A DNA stretch of 64,000 nucleotides from NCBI RefSeq assembly GCF_002982075.1, contig NZ_PUEJ01000004.1, positions 434,001 through 498,000 on the forward strand, given 5' to 3'. This DNA comes from Labrys okinawensis (GTDB lineage Bacteria; Pseudomonadota; Alphaproteobacteria; Rhizobiales; Labraceae). The position numbers and the translations under genes were made by a program. How positions within the stretch are numbered: the first letter of the stretch is position 1; each line of letters opens with the position of its first letter. The notes beneath the pieces are model-generated. The model was given only the letters and a program-made list of their open reading frames with translations. It was not told where the DNA came from and did no database searches. This document shows, piece by piece, positions 45,563-54,216 of this stretch.

Positions 45563-48500
45563 ATGAAACTAACCAAGCTCAGGCTTCTCGGCTTCAAGTC
45601 GTTTGTCGAACCCACGGATTTCCTGATCGAACCCGGTTTGACCGGCGTGGTCGGGCCGAACGGCTGCGGCAAGTCGAACCTGGTCGAGGCCCTGCGCTGG
45701 GTGATGGGCGAGAGCAGCCACAAGAACCTGCGCGCCGCCGAGATGGACGATGTCATCTTCGGCGGCTCGGGGAACCGGCCGCCGCGCAACATGGCCGAGG
45801 TGATGCTGACGGTCGAGAACAAGGACCGTACCGCTCCGGCCGCCTTCAACGACGCCGACATCCTGGAAATCTCCCGCCGCATCGAACGTGACCGCGGCTC
45901 CAACTACCGCATCAACGGCCGCGAAGTGCGCGCCCGCGACGTGCAGCTCATCTTCGCCGACGCCTCCACCGGCGCGCGCTCGCCCGCCATGGTGCGCCAG
46001 GGCCAGATCGCCGAACTGATCGCCGCCAAGCCGCAATCGCGCCGGCGCATCCTTGAGGAAGCGGCCGGCATCTCCGGCCTGCACACGCGCCGTCATGAGG
46101 CGGAGCTGCGGCTGAAGGCGGCCGAAAGCAATCTGGAGCGGCTCGAGGACGTGCTGACCCAGATCGAATCCCAGCTCGACAGCCTGAAGCGCCAGTCCCG
46201 CCAGGCCTTCCGCTATCGTGGCCTTTCCAACGAGATCCGGCAGGCCGAGGCCCTGCTCTTCCACATCGCCTTCGAGGAGGCGGGGCGGCTGGTGATCGAG
46301 GCGGAAAAACGTCTCGATCTCGACACCCGCACCGTGGCCGAACGCACGCGGGCTCAGGCCGAGGCGGCACGCCTGGCCGCCATCGCCGCCCATGAGATGC
46401 CGCCCTTGCGCGAAGCCGAGCATGCCGCTGGCACTGCCCTGCATCGCCTGGTGCTGGCACGCGAGCAATTGGACCAGGAGGAAAGACGCGCCGGCGAGCG
46501 GCGCATCGAGCTTGACCACCGTATCAGGCAGGCCGGCGCCGACATCGCCCGCGAAAAGTCAATGATATCAGATGCCGGCACGATGCTGCAGCGCCTGACG
46601 GGCGAGGAGGCCGCCCTGAAGGCCGAGCAGGACGGCGCACAGGAACGCGCGGCCGAGGCCGCCGGCTTGCTGCGGGAAGCCGAAGCGGCCTTGGCCGAGC
46701 AGGAGAAGGCGATGGGCGAGGCCCAGGCGGCCCTGGCCGAACTCCAGGCGTCGCGCGCCCAGGCCGAGCGCAGCGAGCGCGAAGCCGCCGAGCGGGTGGT
46801 TCGCCTGGAACGCCAGCTCGCCGAGATCCAGCGCGAGAGCGAAGCCCTGCGCGCCGGATCGAACGCCGCTGCCATCGCCGAGACGCTGCAGGGTGAACTC
46901 GCCGCGCTGCAGGAGCGGCGCAGCCTGGCCGAACAGGCCGCCATGGAGGCCGAGGCTGCCCACGCCGAGGCGCGCGACGCGGAAGCCGCCACGCGAGCCC
47001 CGCTCCAGGAGGCCGAACGCATGGCCAATCGCCTGGAAACCGAGGCGCGGACCCTGGCCAAGCTGGTATTGACGCCGGCCGGCGCCAAATATCCCCCGAT
47101 CGCCGACGTCCTTCAGGTCGCCAAGGGCTATGAGGTCGCGCTCGGTGCCGCCCTCGGCGAGGATATCGACGCGCCCACCGACCTCGACGCGCCGGCTCAT
47201 TGGTCGGGCGCCGCCGTCGCGGACGGCGATCCGCTTCTGCCCGCCGGGGTGGAACCGCTGGCCGATTTCGTCCAGGCGCCCGAGAATCTGGCGCGCCGCA
47301 TGGCCCAGATCGGCATCGTGGATAGGGCGGACGGCCCCCGCCTCAAGCCCCTGCTCGCCCCCGGCCAGAGGCTGGTGAGCCGCGAGGGCGATCTGTGGCG
47401 CTGGGACGGATTCGTGGCCGCCGCCGAGGCCCCCTCGCCCGCCGCCCGGCGCCTGGCCGAGCGCAACCGCTTGGCCGAGCTCGAAGAACAGGCCCAGGCG
47501 GCCCGGGACGCCGTCGCTCCCCGTCGCCGCGAGGCGGAGATGGCGCAGGCCGCCTTGCGCCAGGCCGCGGAGCGTGAGCGCACCACGCGCGATGCCTGGC
47601 GCAGCTTTAGCCGCGAGGCCGACCAGTTGCGCGAGCGGGCCGTCGCGGCCGAGCGCCAGGCAGCCCAGCTCACCAGCCGGCTGTCTGCCCTGGAAGAGGC
47701 CGGCAACCGCCTCGGTAGCGATCTCGCCGAGGCGCGCGAGGCCTGCGAGCGGACAAGGCAGGCTCTGTCGACGCTGCCCGACGGGAGTGCCCTCAATGCC
47801 CGCCTGCAGGAATTGCGCCAGGCCGTGGCGGAAGGCCGCGCCGAGGTGGCGGAGACCCGCGCCCAGGCCCAGACGCTGGCGCGCGAGGACGAATTGCGCG
47901 CAAGGCGCCTTGCCGCCATCGACCAGGAAAGCCAGTCCTGGAGAGAACGCCAGGAGAACGGCGCGGCCCAGATCGAGACATTGACCAGCCGCCTGACGGA
48001 ACTGGAAATCGAGCGGGCGGAATATGACGATGCCCCGGTCGTCTTCGCGGCACGGCGACGGGGCCTGATCGCGGAAACCGAGATGGCGGAAGAGGCCCGC
48101 AAGATCGCCGCCGATCGCCTGGCAGAGGCCGAGACCCGCCTGGCCCAGACCGATCGCCAGGGCCGTGAAGCGCTGGTCGCCTTGAGCCAGGCTCGCGAGG
48201 AGCAGGTGCGCTCGGAGGAAAAGCTCGACGCCCTGCGCGCGCGCCGGTCCCAGATCGTCGCCGAGATCGAGGAGGCCCTGAACGTCGCGCCGACGGGCCT
48301 CCTGAAACTCGCCAATCTCGCGGCCGACGCGCCGATCCCCGACCGGCGTGCGGTCGAGCGTACGCTCGAGGACGCCAAGCGCGAGCGCGAGCGGCTCGGC
48401 GCGGTCAATCTCAGGGCCGAGGACGAGCAGAAGGACGTGCAGACCCAGCTCGATGGCCTCGTCAGCGAGCGGGACGATCTGGTCGAGGCGATCAAGCGCC

Positions 48501-49021
48501 TGCGCCAGGCGATCGCCGGGCTCAACCGCGAGGGACGCGAAAGGCTGCTCGCTGCCTTCGACGTGGTCAACGGCCACTTCCAGCGCCTGTTCCAGACCCT
48601 GTTCGGCGGCGGCACGGCCGAGCTGCAGCTCACCGAGTCGGACGACCCCCTCGAAGCCGGCCTCGAAATGCTGGCCCGGCCGCCGGGCAAGAAGCCGCAG
48701 ACGCTGTCGTTGCTTTCGGGCGGCGAACAGGCCCTGACCGCGATGGCGCTGATCTTTGCGGTGTTCCTCACCAATCCGGCGCCGATCTGCGTGCTCGACG
48801 AAGTCGACGCGCCGCTTGATGACGCCAATGTCGAGCGCTTCTGCGATCTCCTCGATGCGATGATTCGCGAGACCGAGACGCGTTTCGTCACCATCACCCA
48901 CAACCCGATCACCATGTCGCGCCAGAACCGCCTGTTCGGCGTCACCATGGCAGAACGCGGCGTCAGCCAGCTGGTCTCGGTCAATCTGAGCGAAGCCGAG
49001 AAGTTCCTGGAAGCGGTGTAG
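45563..49021 (+). CDS. smc: Chromosome segregation protein SMC
   Basis: A 1152-residue SMC protein, of normal length for alphaproteobacteria. Walker A GPNGCGKS is at residues 31-38. Two long coiled-coil arms (about 170-500 and 640-990) are very rich in Ala, Glu and Arg. The hinge lies between (about 500-640). The C-terminal ATPase half has the signature LSLLSGGEQALTAMAL and Walker B VLDEVDAPLDD. It condenses and organises the chromosome with ScpA/ScpB. The high GC of the coiled coil gives long false open frames on the other strand. The neighbouring mutY-DUF721-DsbA order is a conserved Rhizobiales arrangement. Confidence 0.96.
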   Translation: MKLTKLRLLGFKSFVEPTDFLIEPGLTGVVGPNGCGKSNLVEALRWVMGESSHKNLRAAEMDDVIFGGSGNRPPRNMAEVMLTVENKDRTAPAAFNDADILEISRRIERDRGSNYRINGREVRARDVQLIFADASTGARSPAMVRQGQIAELIAAKPQSRRRILEEAAGISGLHTRRHEAELRLKAAESNLERLEDVLTQIESQLDSLKRQSRQAFRYRGLSNEIRQAEALLFHIAFEEAGRLVIEAEKRLDLDTRTVAERTRAQAEAARLAAIAAHEMPPLREAEHAAGTALHRLVLAREQLDQEERRAGERRIELDHRIRQAGADIAREKSMISDAGTMLQRLTGEEAALKAEQDGAQERAAEAAGLLREAEAALAEQEKAMGEAQAALAELQASRAQAERSEREAAERVVRLERQLAEIQRESEALRAGSNAAAIAETLQGELAALQERRSLAEQAAMEAEAAHAEARDAEAATRAPLQEAERMANRLETEARTLAKLVLTPAGAKYPPIADVLQVAKGYEVALGAALGEDIDAPTDLDAPAHWSGAAVADGDPLLPAGVEPLADFVQAPENLARRMAQIGIVDRADGPRLKPLLAPGQRLVSREGDLWRWDGFVAAAEAPSPAARRLAERNRLAELEEQAQAARDAVAPRRREAEMAQAALRQAAERERTTRDAWRSFSREADQLRERAVAAERQAAQLTSRLSALEEAGNRLGSDLAEAREACERTRQALSTLPDGSALNARLQELRQAVAEGRAEVAETRAQAQTLAREDELRARRLAAIDQESQSWRERQENGAAQIETLTSRLTELEIERAEYDDAPVVFAARRRGLIAETEMAEEARKIAADRLAEAETRLAQTDRQGREALVALSQAREEQVRSEEKLDALRARRSQIVAEIEEALNVAPTGLLKLANLAADAPIPDRRAVERTLEDAKRERERLGAVNLRAEDEQKDVQTQLDGLVSERDDLVEAIKRLRQAIAGLNREGRERLLAAFDVVNGHFQRLFQTLFGGGTAELQLTESDDPLEAGLEMLARPPGKKPQTLSLLSGGEQALTAMALIFAVFLTNPAPICVLDEVDAPLDDANVERFCDLLDAMIRETETRFVTITHNPITMSRQNRLFGVTMAERGVSQLVSVNLSEAEKFLEAV

Positions 49022-49032
49022 TCTTGGCCGCC

Positions 49033-49156
49033 GGTCTTCAGGCCGGCATGGAAATGCGACCCGTGTCCCCCTCCTCCGTTCCATCGAGAGATGGAGCGGG
49101 ACCGGCACAACTTTCTACCCAAATATCGTACTGCCCTGCCGGTCGGAAGACCGGCA
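49033..49156. repeat. Imperfect palindrome between smc and the ArsR gene
   Basis: CCGGTCTTCAGGCCGGCA and a mirrored TGCCGGTCGGAAGACCGGC lie about 90 bases apart in the gap. The arms match imperfectly. This is related in style to the palindromes at 20339-20417. No T-run follows. Confidence 0.55.
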
Positions 49157-49213
49157 CACCGAACCCACAATCTTCCCTTGCCGAATCCATAAGCAAATGC
49201 TTATGTGTTCTGC

Positions 49214-49528
49214 ATGACGCAGACAGACCTCTTTCGAGCCCTCGCCGATCCCACCCGCCGCGCCGTGTTCGAACGGCTGGCGGGCGGGGAGATGAGCGTT
49301 TCACAGATCAAGGCCGGCTTCGACGTTTCCCAGCCGGCGATCTCGCAGCATCTCGCGATCCTGCGCGAAGCCGGCCTGGTGGCCGAGCGGCGCGAAGGCC
49401 GCCTGGTGCATTACCGCGCCGCGCCCCAGGCGCTGGCGCCGCTGGCCGAATGGGTCGACCGCTATGCCAGCTTCTGGCCCGGGCGCATCGACAGACTCAA
49501 GGCCGTGCTGAAGGAGATGGACCAATGA
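49214..49528 (+). CDS. ArsR-family regulator
   Basis: A 104-residue winged helix-turn-helix regulator beginning MTQTDLFRALADPTRRAVFE. The recognition region is MSVSQIKAGFDVSQPAISQHL. No cysteine pair of the metal-sensing type is present, so this is the autorepressor-like subgroup that pairs with SRPBCC proteins. The ATG at 49214 is preferred to 49205. Its stop overlaps the start of the SRPBCC gene (ATGA). Confidence 0.92.
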   Translation: MTQTDLFRALADPTRRAVFERLAGGEMSVSQIKAGFDVSQPAISQHLAILREAGLVAERREGRLVHYRAAPQALAPLAEWVDRYASFWPGRIDRLKAVLKEMDQ

Positions 49529-49944
49529 CGATCCTGAACGATGCGACCACGGGGCCGGAGGACAAGACGGCGCCCGACGACCTCCACTTCGAGAGCGTGC
49601 TGGAAGCCCCGCCCGCCAAGGTCTGGCGTGCCCTTACCATTCCCGACTATGTCGCCGCTTGGTTGACGCCGACCGAGAACGGCACCGACGCCGCCCGTTC
49701 GTCGCGGCGGGATCTCAAGGAGCCCGAGTTGGTCGATTGTCGCCTGCTCGCCGCCGAGGCCCCGCAAATGCTGCGCTACGCCTGGAGCGAGAAGATGCAG
49801 GAGCGCGTGCTCGACAGCGTCGTCACCTTCGAGCTCGCGCCGCATGGCGAAGGTTCAACGCTGCTGCGCATCACCCAGGGCAGCTTCGTCCTGCGGCCCG
49901 TCGCCGCCAATCTCAACCAGCCGCCCCTGTTGCTGGCGGCCTGA
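49525..49944 (+). CDS. SRPBCC (AHSA1-like) domain protein
   Basis: A 139-residue START-like protein. [19 protein letters not shown] opens the fold, and [21 protein letters not shown] and [18 protein letters not shown] follow. Such proteins bind a small hydrophobic ligand in a central cavity; the ArsR-SRPBCC pair is widespread but its ligand is unknown. The start codon overlaps the ArsR stop by four bases. The clpP gene starts ten bases after its end, so a three-gene transcript is possible. Confidence 0.87.
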   Translation: MTILNDATTGPEDKTAPDDLHFESVLEAPPAKVWRALTIPDYVAAWLTPTENGTDAARSSRRDLKEPELVDCRLLAAEAPQMLRYAWSEKMQERVLDSVVTFELAPHGEGSTLLRITQGSFVLRPVAANLNQPPLLLAA

Positions 49945-49954
49945 GGATCCTGCA

Positions 49955-50551
49955 ATGAACGCCCTCATTCCCATGGTGGTGGAACAGTCCACCCGCGGCG
50001 AACGCTCCTTCGACATCTTCTCGCGCCTCCTGCGCGAGCGCATCATCTTCATCAACGGGCCCGTCGATGACAGCGTCTCCGCCCTGGTCTGCGCGCAGCT
50101 CCTGTTCCTGGAGGCGGAGAACTCCAGGAAGGAGATCTCGCTCTACATCAACTCCCCCGGCGGATCGGTGACCAGCGGCTTCGCCATTTACGACGCCATG
50201 CAGTTCATCAAGAGCCCGGTCTCGACGCTGTGCATGGGGTCGGCCTTCTCCCTCGGCTCCTTCATCCTGATGGCCGGCACGGCCGGCCGCCGCTTTGCCC
50301 TGCCCAACGCCTCGATCATGGTGCACCAGCCTTCCGGCGGCTATCAGGGCCAGGCCAGCGACATGCTCATCCACGCCAACAACATCATCAAATCGAGAGC
50401 CCGCCTCAACGGGCTGTATGCCCAGCATTGCGGCCGAACCGTCGCGGAGGTCGAGGCGGCCATGGACCGCGACAATTTCATGTCCGCGGAGGAAGCCCAG
50501 GCCTGGGGCCTCGTGGACCATGTCGCGCCGGCGCGCCTTGAGGCAGCATGA
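49955..50551 (+). CDS. clpP: ATP-dependent Clp protease proteolytic subunit
   Basis: A 198-residue ClpP. The catalytic triad is Ser99 (GSAFSLGSF), His124 (MVHQPSGGY) and Asp173 ([11 protein letters not shown]). [20 protein letters not shown] is the usual oligomer and substrate-channel segment. The region around Ser reads [10 protein letters not shown], differing from the common GQAASMGA. No clpX is adjacent, so this is likely one of several clpP paralogues in the genome rather than the main clpP. It lies ten bases after the SRPBCC gene. Confidence 0.93.
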   Translation: MNALIPMVVEQSTRGERSFDIFSRLLRERIIFINGPVDDSVSALVCAQLLFLEAENSRKEISLYINSPGGSVTSGFAIYDAMQFIKSPVSTLCMGSAFSLGSFILMAGTAGRRFALPNASIMVHQPSGGYQGQASDMLIHANNIIKSRARLNGLYAQHCGRTVAEVEAAMDRDNFMSAEEAQAWGLVDHVAPARLEAA

Positions 50552-50941
50552 GCGCCTGATTCTCGTGCCGGTTTGCGCACCGCCGCCCGTCTGGCGGCGG
50601 CGCGGAGCTTCAAGACGGGCTTGCATAGGCCGACACGGCCGAATGTGACGTCGCAACCATGGCTTGTCCTGGAGCAAAGCGCGTTTAGGCGTAACCGCTT
50701 CTTTGCTCTCATTCTTTGGTCCGACGTGTCCTTGCGATTCTTGCCGATTCCGACAAATCGCCAAACGCTTTGGCAGAAAAGCCGGCAGCCAATGGCTATT
50801 CTCCCCATTTTTTATTTGTTCTCAAAGACTTGGCATAATTTCGCCTCGCCTTGACACCGCAAGGGGGCGTGGGTATGGTCCCGCCGTTTTCAAGGGGGGC
50901 GTCCGGCTCTGTTTTGGCCGGCCAGGGAGCATGTTGCCGCA
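50552..50941. other. 390-base gap before the Fo operon
   Basis: It contains one copy of a dispersed repeat (50671-50774) and, in the last 100 bases, a G-rich stretch with the probable promoter and leader of atpI. No coding frame is supported. Confidence 0.6.
50671..50774 (+). repeat. Dispersed repeat of about 105 bp, copy A
   Basis: Starting GGAGCAAAGCGCGTTT and ending AAACGCTTTGGC. It matches the reverse complement of 52430-52535 over most of its length, with small indels. Inside, GAGCAAAG (50672-50679) and CTTTGCTC (50701-50708) form an 8-bp stem. It lies just upstream of the Fo operon. Confidence 0.78.
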
Positions 50942-51310
50942 ATGGCGAGCGACGAAGCGGACCAGGCCGGAAAATCCGGCAAAGACGAATCCCGCGATCG
51001 TGAATTGAACGAACGCTTGCGCCGTCTCGACGAGCGCCTCGGCTCCATCAAGTCCGGGGAAGCAGCCGAAGCGGCCAAGGCGCGTAAGCAGGAGGGCGAT
51101 CCTTCTGCGATCGGCAAGGCCATGCGCCTCTCGTCCGAGTTCGTCGGCGGCATCGTCGCCGGTGGCTTGCTGGGATGGGTCGTGGATCGGTTTGCCGGTA
51201 CTTCGCCGTGGGGGCTCATCATCTTTTTGATGCTCGGCTTCGCGGCAGGTGTCCGGAACTTGTTGCGCGCCTCGAATATGTTGGGCAAGACGCCCGACAA
51301 ACAGGAATGA
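50942..51310 (+). CDS. atpI: ATP synthase subunit I (AtpI)
   Basis: A 122-residue protein. The N-terminal 60 residues are charged and probably helical ([15 protein letters not shown]). Two membrane helices follow: [19 protein letters not shown] and [20 protein letters not shown]. This is the alphaproteobacterial AtpI/subunit I that helps assemble the c-ring. It opens the Fo operon. The stop lies 43 bases before atpB. Confidence 0.92.
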   Translation: MASDEADQAGKSGKDESRDRELNERLRRLDERLGSIKSGEAAEAAKARKQEGDPSAIGKAMRLSSEFVGGIVAGGLLGWVVDRFAGTSPWGLIIFLMLGFAAGVRNLLRASNMLGKTPDKQE

Positions 51311-51353
51311 ACCGGCGCCTTGCGCCACAATTGAAGACAGGGCCTCGCTGGCG

Positions 51354-52088
51354 ATGCATAGTCCGATTACGCAGTTCGAGATCAAGCCGCTCTTCCATAT
51401 CGGCAGCATCGCGTTCACCAATTCGGCTCTCTTCATGTTCCTGGCGGTGATCCTCATCGCGCTGGTGATGATCGCGACGACCTCCTCCCGCGCCACCGTG
51501 CCGGGCCGCTGGCAGTCCCTCGCCGAGACCTTCTACGAATTCGTGGCCGGCACCGTGCGTTCTTCGGCCGGGAACGAGGGCATGCGCTTCATGCCGCTGG
51601 TGTTCTCGCTCTTCATGTTCGTGCTGTTCTGCAACGTGCTCGGCCTGATCCCTGGCTTCTTCACCGTCACCAGCCACATCATCGTCACCTTCGCGCTGGC
51701 CGCCTTGGTGATCACCACGGTGATCCTCTACGGCTTCTACAAGAACGGCGCCCACTTCCTGAAGCTGTTCGTGCCCTCCGGTGTGCCGGCCGTGCTGCTG
51801 CCGCTGCTGGTGGCGATCGAGATCATCTCCTTCGTCTCGCGCCCGATCAGCCTCTCCGTCCGTCTGTTCGCCAACATGCTGGCCGGCCACATCGCCCTGA
51901 AGATCTTCGCCGGCTTCATCGTCATGCTCGCCAGTGCCGGCGTGGCGACGGCGATCCTGTCGCCCCTGCCCCTGCTTCTCGTGATCGCCCTGGTGGCGCT
52001 CGAAGTGCTGGTTGCCGTGCTGCAAGCCTATGTCTTCGCCACGCTGACCTGTATCTACCTCAATGACGCCCTTCACCCCGGCCATTGA
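51354..52088 (+). CDS. atpB: ATP synthase Fo subunit a
   Basis: A 244-residue subunit a with five or six helices. The essential proton-path Arg is in [14 protein letters not shown] (about residue 170). [14 protein letters not shown] and the C-terminal [17 protein letters not shown] are family landmarks. The start at 51354 ([14 protein letters not shown]) is preferred; the same frame is open upstream inside atpI. It forms the stator half-channels with the c-ring. Confidence 0.96.
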   Translation: MHSPITQFEIKPLFHIGSIAFTNSALFMFLAVILIALVMIATTSSRATVPGRWQSLAETFYEFVAGTVRSSAGNEGMRFMPLVFSLFMFVLFCNVLGLIPGFFTVTSHIIVTFALAALVITTVILYGFYKNGAHFLKLFVPSGVPAVLLPLLVAIEIISFVSRPISLSVRLFANMLAGHIALKIFAGFIVMLASAGVATAILSPLPLLLVIALVALEVLVAVLQAYVFATLTCIYLNDALHPGH

Positions 52089-52131
52089 TCCCGTCTAAAT
52101 CCAACAAAACCTACACCAACAGGAGTTCTCC

Positions 52132-52359
52132 ATGGATCCCGTCGCAGCTAAGTATATCGGCGCTGGTCTCGCTTGCATCGGCATGGCCGGCGCTGGTATC
52201 GGCCTCGGCAACCTGTTCGGCCAGTTCCTCTCGGGCGCCCTGCGCAACCCGTCGGCTGCCGACGGCCAGCGCGGCACGCTGCTCCTCGGCTTCGCTCTGA
52301 CCGAAGCTCTCGGCATCTTCTCGCTGCTCGTCGCTCTGCTGCTCCTGTTCGCAGTCTGA
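52132..52359 (+). CDS. atpE: ATP synthase Fo subunit c
   Basis: A 75-residue hairpin of two helices. The polar loop is RNPSAADG (about 38-45). The proton-binding Glu is in [15 protein letters not shown] (about residue 58). No Na+-binding signature is visible, so it translocates protons. A clear AGGAG ribosome binding site precedes the ATG, fitting the high translation needed for the c-ring. The 264 bases that follow, before b', are unusually long and contain a dispersed repeat. Confidence 0.97.
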   Translation: MDPVAAKYIGAGLACIGMAGAGIGLGNLFGQFLSGALRNPSAADGQRGTLLLGFALTEALGIFSLLVALLLLFAV

Positions 52360-52429
52360 TCCGCGCCAGCCGCACCAACGAGGACGGCTTTCGCGATCAG
52401 AATTCGCGAGGCCGTTCATCGTTTCAGTG

Positions 52430-52535
52430 GCTAAAGCGTTTTGCGATCTGGCGGCTACGCCAAGAACCGCAAAGACGCATCGGACCCAGGTGCTGGAGCA
52501 AACAGGCGTTTCCGTTCAAACGCGCTTTGCTCTAG
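52430..52535 (-). repeat. Dispersed repeat of about 105 bp, copy B, inside the Fo operon
   Basis: The reverse complement runs from GAGCAAAGCGCGTTT to AAAACGCTTTAGC and aligns with copy A at 50671-50774. It contains the nested stem GCGTTT/AAACGC inside a GAGCAAA/TTTGCTC stem. It lies between atpE and the b' gene, so it is transcribed with the operon. Confidence 0.78.
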
Positions 52536-52623
52536 GAATGGCAGCAATTCCATCTGTTTGTGGCTCTATCTGTTTGTAGCTTGGCCTGCAAAGACATGAG
52601 TGCACATCCGTTGAAGGTGTTTC

Positions 52624-53169
52624 ATGGCTGAAAGTCACGCAGGAACCGAGGTTCCCGGCGATGCACATGGGGCCAAGGGCGCATTTCCGCCCTTCGACAG
52701 CTCGTCCTTTGCCTCACAGCTCGTGTGGCTGGTCATCGCTTTCGGGCTTCTCTACATCCTGATGTCGAAGATCGCGCTGCCGCGCATCGCCGGCATCCTC
52801 TCCGAGCGGTCGGCTAAGATCGCCGCGGACCTTGCGGCTGCCCAGAAGGCCAAGGCGGACAGTGACGAGGCCGTGGCCTCCTATCAGACCGCGCTGATCA
52901 AGGCCCGCGCCAAGGCGCAGAGCATCGCGGCCGAGACCCGTGCTGCCGTGACCGCCGAAACGGACACCACCCGCAAGTCGCTCGAAGCCGATCTCTCGGC
53001 CAAGCTGGCGGCAGCGGAGGCCAAGATCCTGGCGACCAAGCAGGCTGCCCTCGGCAACGTCAACGGCATCGCCGTCGACGCCACCACCGCCATCGTCGAG
53101 CAGCTGCTCGGCAAGGCGCCCGAGCCGCAGACGGTGCAGTCCGCCGTCGACGCCGCCATGGCCAAGTAA
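52624..53169 (+). CDS. atpF2: ATP synthase Fo subunit b'
   Basis: A 181-residue b'-type subunit. One membrane helix (about 32-50, LVWLVIAFGLLYILMSKIAL) is followed by a long Ala/Lys/Glu-rich helix. The 30-residue N-terminal extension before the helix is the b' pattern of alphaproteobacteria and phototrophs. It forms the peripheral stalk together with b. Ten bases separate it from the next gene. Confidence 0.94.
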   Translation: MAESHAGTEVPGDAHGAKGAFPPFDSSSFASQLVWLVIAFGLLYILMSKIALPRIAGILSERSAKIAADLAAAQKAKADSDEAVASYQTALIKARAKAQSIAAETRAAVTAETDTTRKSLEADLSAKLAAAEAKILATKQAALGNVNGIAVDATTAIVEQLLGKAPEPQTVQSAVDAAMAK

Positions 53170-53179
53170 GGAGGCGGGC

Positions 53180-53701
53180 GTGATCGAATATTTCGCCGAC
53201 ATGATCCATGAACTCTTCAACCCTGCCGGGCCGGAGTTCTACATCCTCATCGCCACGCTGATCTTCCTGGCCATTGCCTGGAAGCTCGGCGCCTTCGGGC
53301 AGATCGGCAAGGGCCTCGACGCCCGCGGCAACGCCGTGCGCGCCGAACTCGAACAGGCTCGCTCCCTGCGCGAGGAAGCCCAGAAGCTGCTGGCCGACTA
53401 TCAGAAGAAGCAGAAGGAAGCGGAAGCCGAGGCTGCTGCGATGATCGAGGCTGCCAAGGCCGAGGCCGAGCGCTTCAAGGCCGAGCAGATCGCCAAGATC
53501 GAGGACTTCGTCGCCCGCCGCACCCGCTTGGCCGATCAGAAGATCGCCCAGGCCGAAACCTCTGCTGTGGCCGAGGTCAAGGCCGCTGCCGCGGATGCCG
53601 CCGTCAAGGCTGCCACCACGATCCTTGCCGACCAGCCCGCTGCCAGCGCCAGCAACCTGATGTCGGCCGCCCTCAACGAAGTGCGCGCCAAGCTCAACTG
53701 A
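53180..53701 (+). CDS. atpF: ATP synthase Fo subunit b
   Basis: A 173-residue subunit b with a single N-terminal membrane helix (PEFYILIATLIFLAIAWKLG, about 14-33) and a long cytoplasmic helix rich in Ala, Glu and Lys. It completes the heterodimeric peripheral stalk with b'. GGAGGCGGGCG lies upstream of the ATG. It is the last gene of the Fo operon and a terminator follows. Confidence 0.95.
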   Translation: MIEYFADMIHELFNPAGPEFYILIATLIFLAIAWKLGAFGQIGKGLDARGNAVRAELEQARSLREEAQKLLADYQKKQKEAEAEAAAMIEAAKAEAERFKAEQIAKIEDFVARRTRLADQKIAQAETSAVAEVKAAAADAAVKAATTILADQPAASASNLMSAALNEVRAKLN

Positions 53702-53721
53702 GCGACATCGACCACATCCCG

Positions 53722-53760
53722 AAAAGCCGCCCGCCGAAAGGCTGGCGGCTTTTTCTTTTG
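53722..53760 (+). terminator. Rho-independent terminator of the Fo operon
   Basis: A 10-bp perfect stem (AAAAGCCGCC, 53722-53731, with its complement 53744-53753) around a 12-base loop is followed by more T's (TTTTCTTTT). It lies 21 bases after the atpF stop. It is the best terminator in the window. Confidence 0.9.
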
Positions 53761-53782
53761 CGAGGCGAAGGTAGAGTCGATT

Positions 53783-53908
53783 CTCCTTCTCCCCTTGCGG
53801 GAGAAGGTACCCCGAAGGGGCGGATGAGGGGTTTTGCCACGCATACCGAGTATGGGGCGTCCACCCCTCATCCGGCTGCTGCTACCTTCTCCCGCAAGGG
53901 GAGAAGGG
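53783..53908. repeat. CCTTCTCCC-type palindrome, large copy
   Basis: CCTTCTCCCCTTGCGGGAGA and the mirrored TCTCCCGCAAGGGGAGAAGG lie at the two ends; inside, GGATGAGGGGT and ACCCCTCATCC are inverted around about 40 bases. Thus both arms are hairpins and also pair with each other. Related to 23547-23665 and 30366-30387. Confidence 0.8.
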
Positions 53909-53935
53909 ACTTTATCTTGATGGGCGGTGATCACA

Positions 53936-54200
53936 TCATTGCTGCTGCGGCAGGCCTTTCGCCGTCTTGGCTGCCCGTACACGGTTGGCGAATTCGGCGC
54001 GGTAGCCGTAGGGGTCGTCGCCCCTAGCCCCACTCACCAGCGCGATGATATCGTCCAGCTTGAACGTACCGGCATATTTGCCGCCGCGCAGCCATTCGCC
54101 GAAACCGGCCACGGCGACAGAGAAGCGCGCATTTCATCGCAGAACGAGACGCGACTGCCCGCGTAGCGATCATAGCTCGCCTCCGGTCGCGCCGGTGCCT
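53936..54200 (-). pseudogene. Remnant of the 3' end of a YfbK-like VWA-domain protein gene
   Basis: Reading the minus strand from 54133 gives about 65 residues ending at a stop at 53936-53938. They include ARFSVAVAGFGEWLRGG, LDDIIALVSGARG and DPYGYRAEFANRV, which match the C-terminal DUF3520 part of YfbK-like von Willebrand factor A proteins. Just upstream (54134-54136) is an in-frame TGA, and no start or VWA domain is present, while a second frame reads on for a few codons. It appears to be the broken end of a lost gene, about 200-260 bases long. Recognised from memory of the family; not certain. Confidence 0.55.
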
Positions 54201-54216
54201 CCTGACGATACAATCC

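Noticed and set aside
46568..49108. Long minus-strand open frames over smc
   Set aside because: They mirror the coiled-coil coding sequence of smc and show no family motif.
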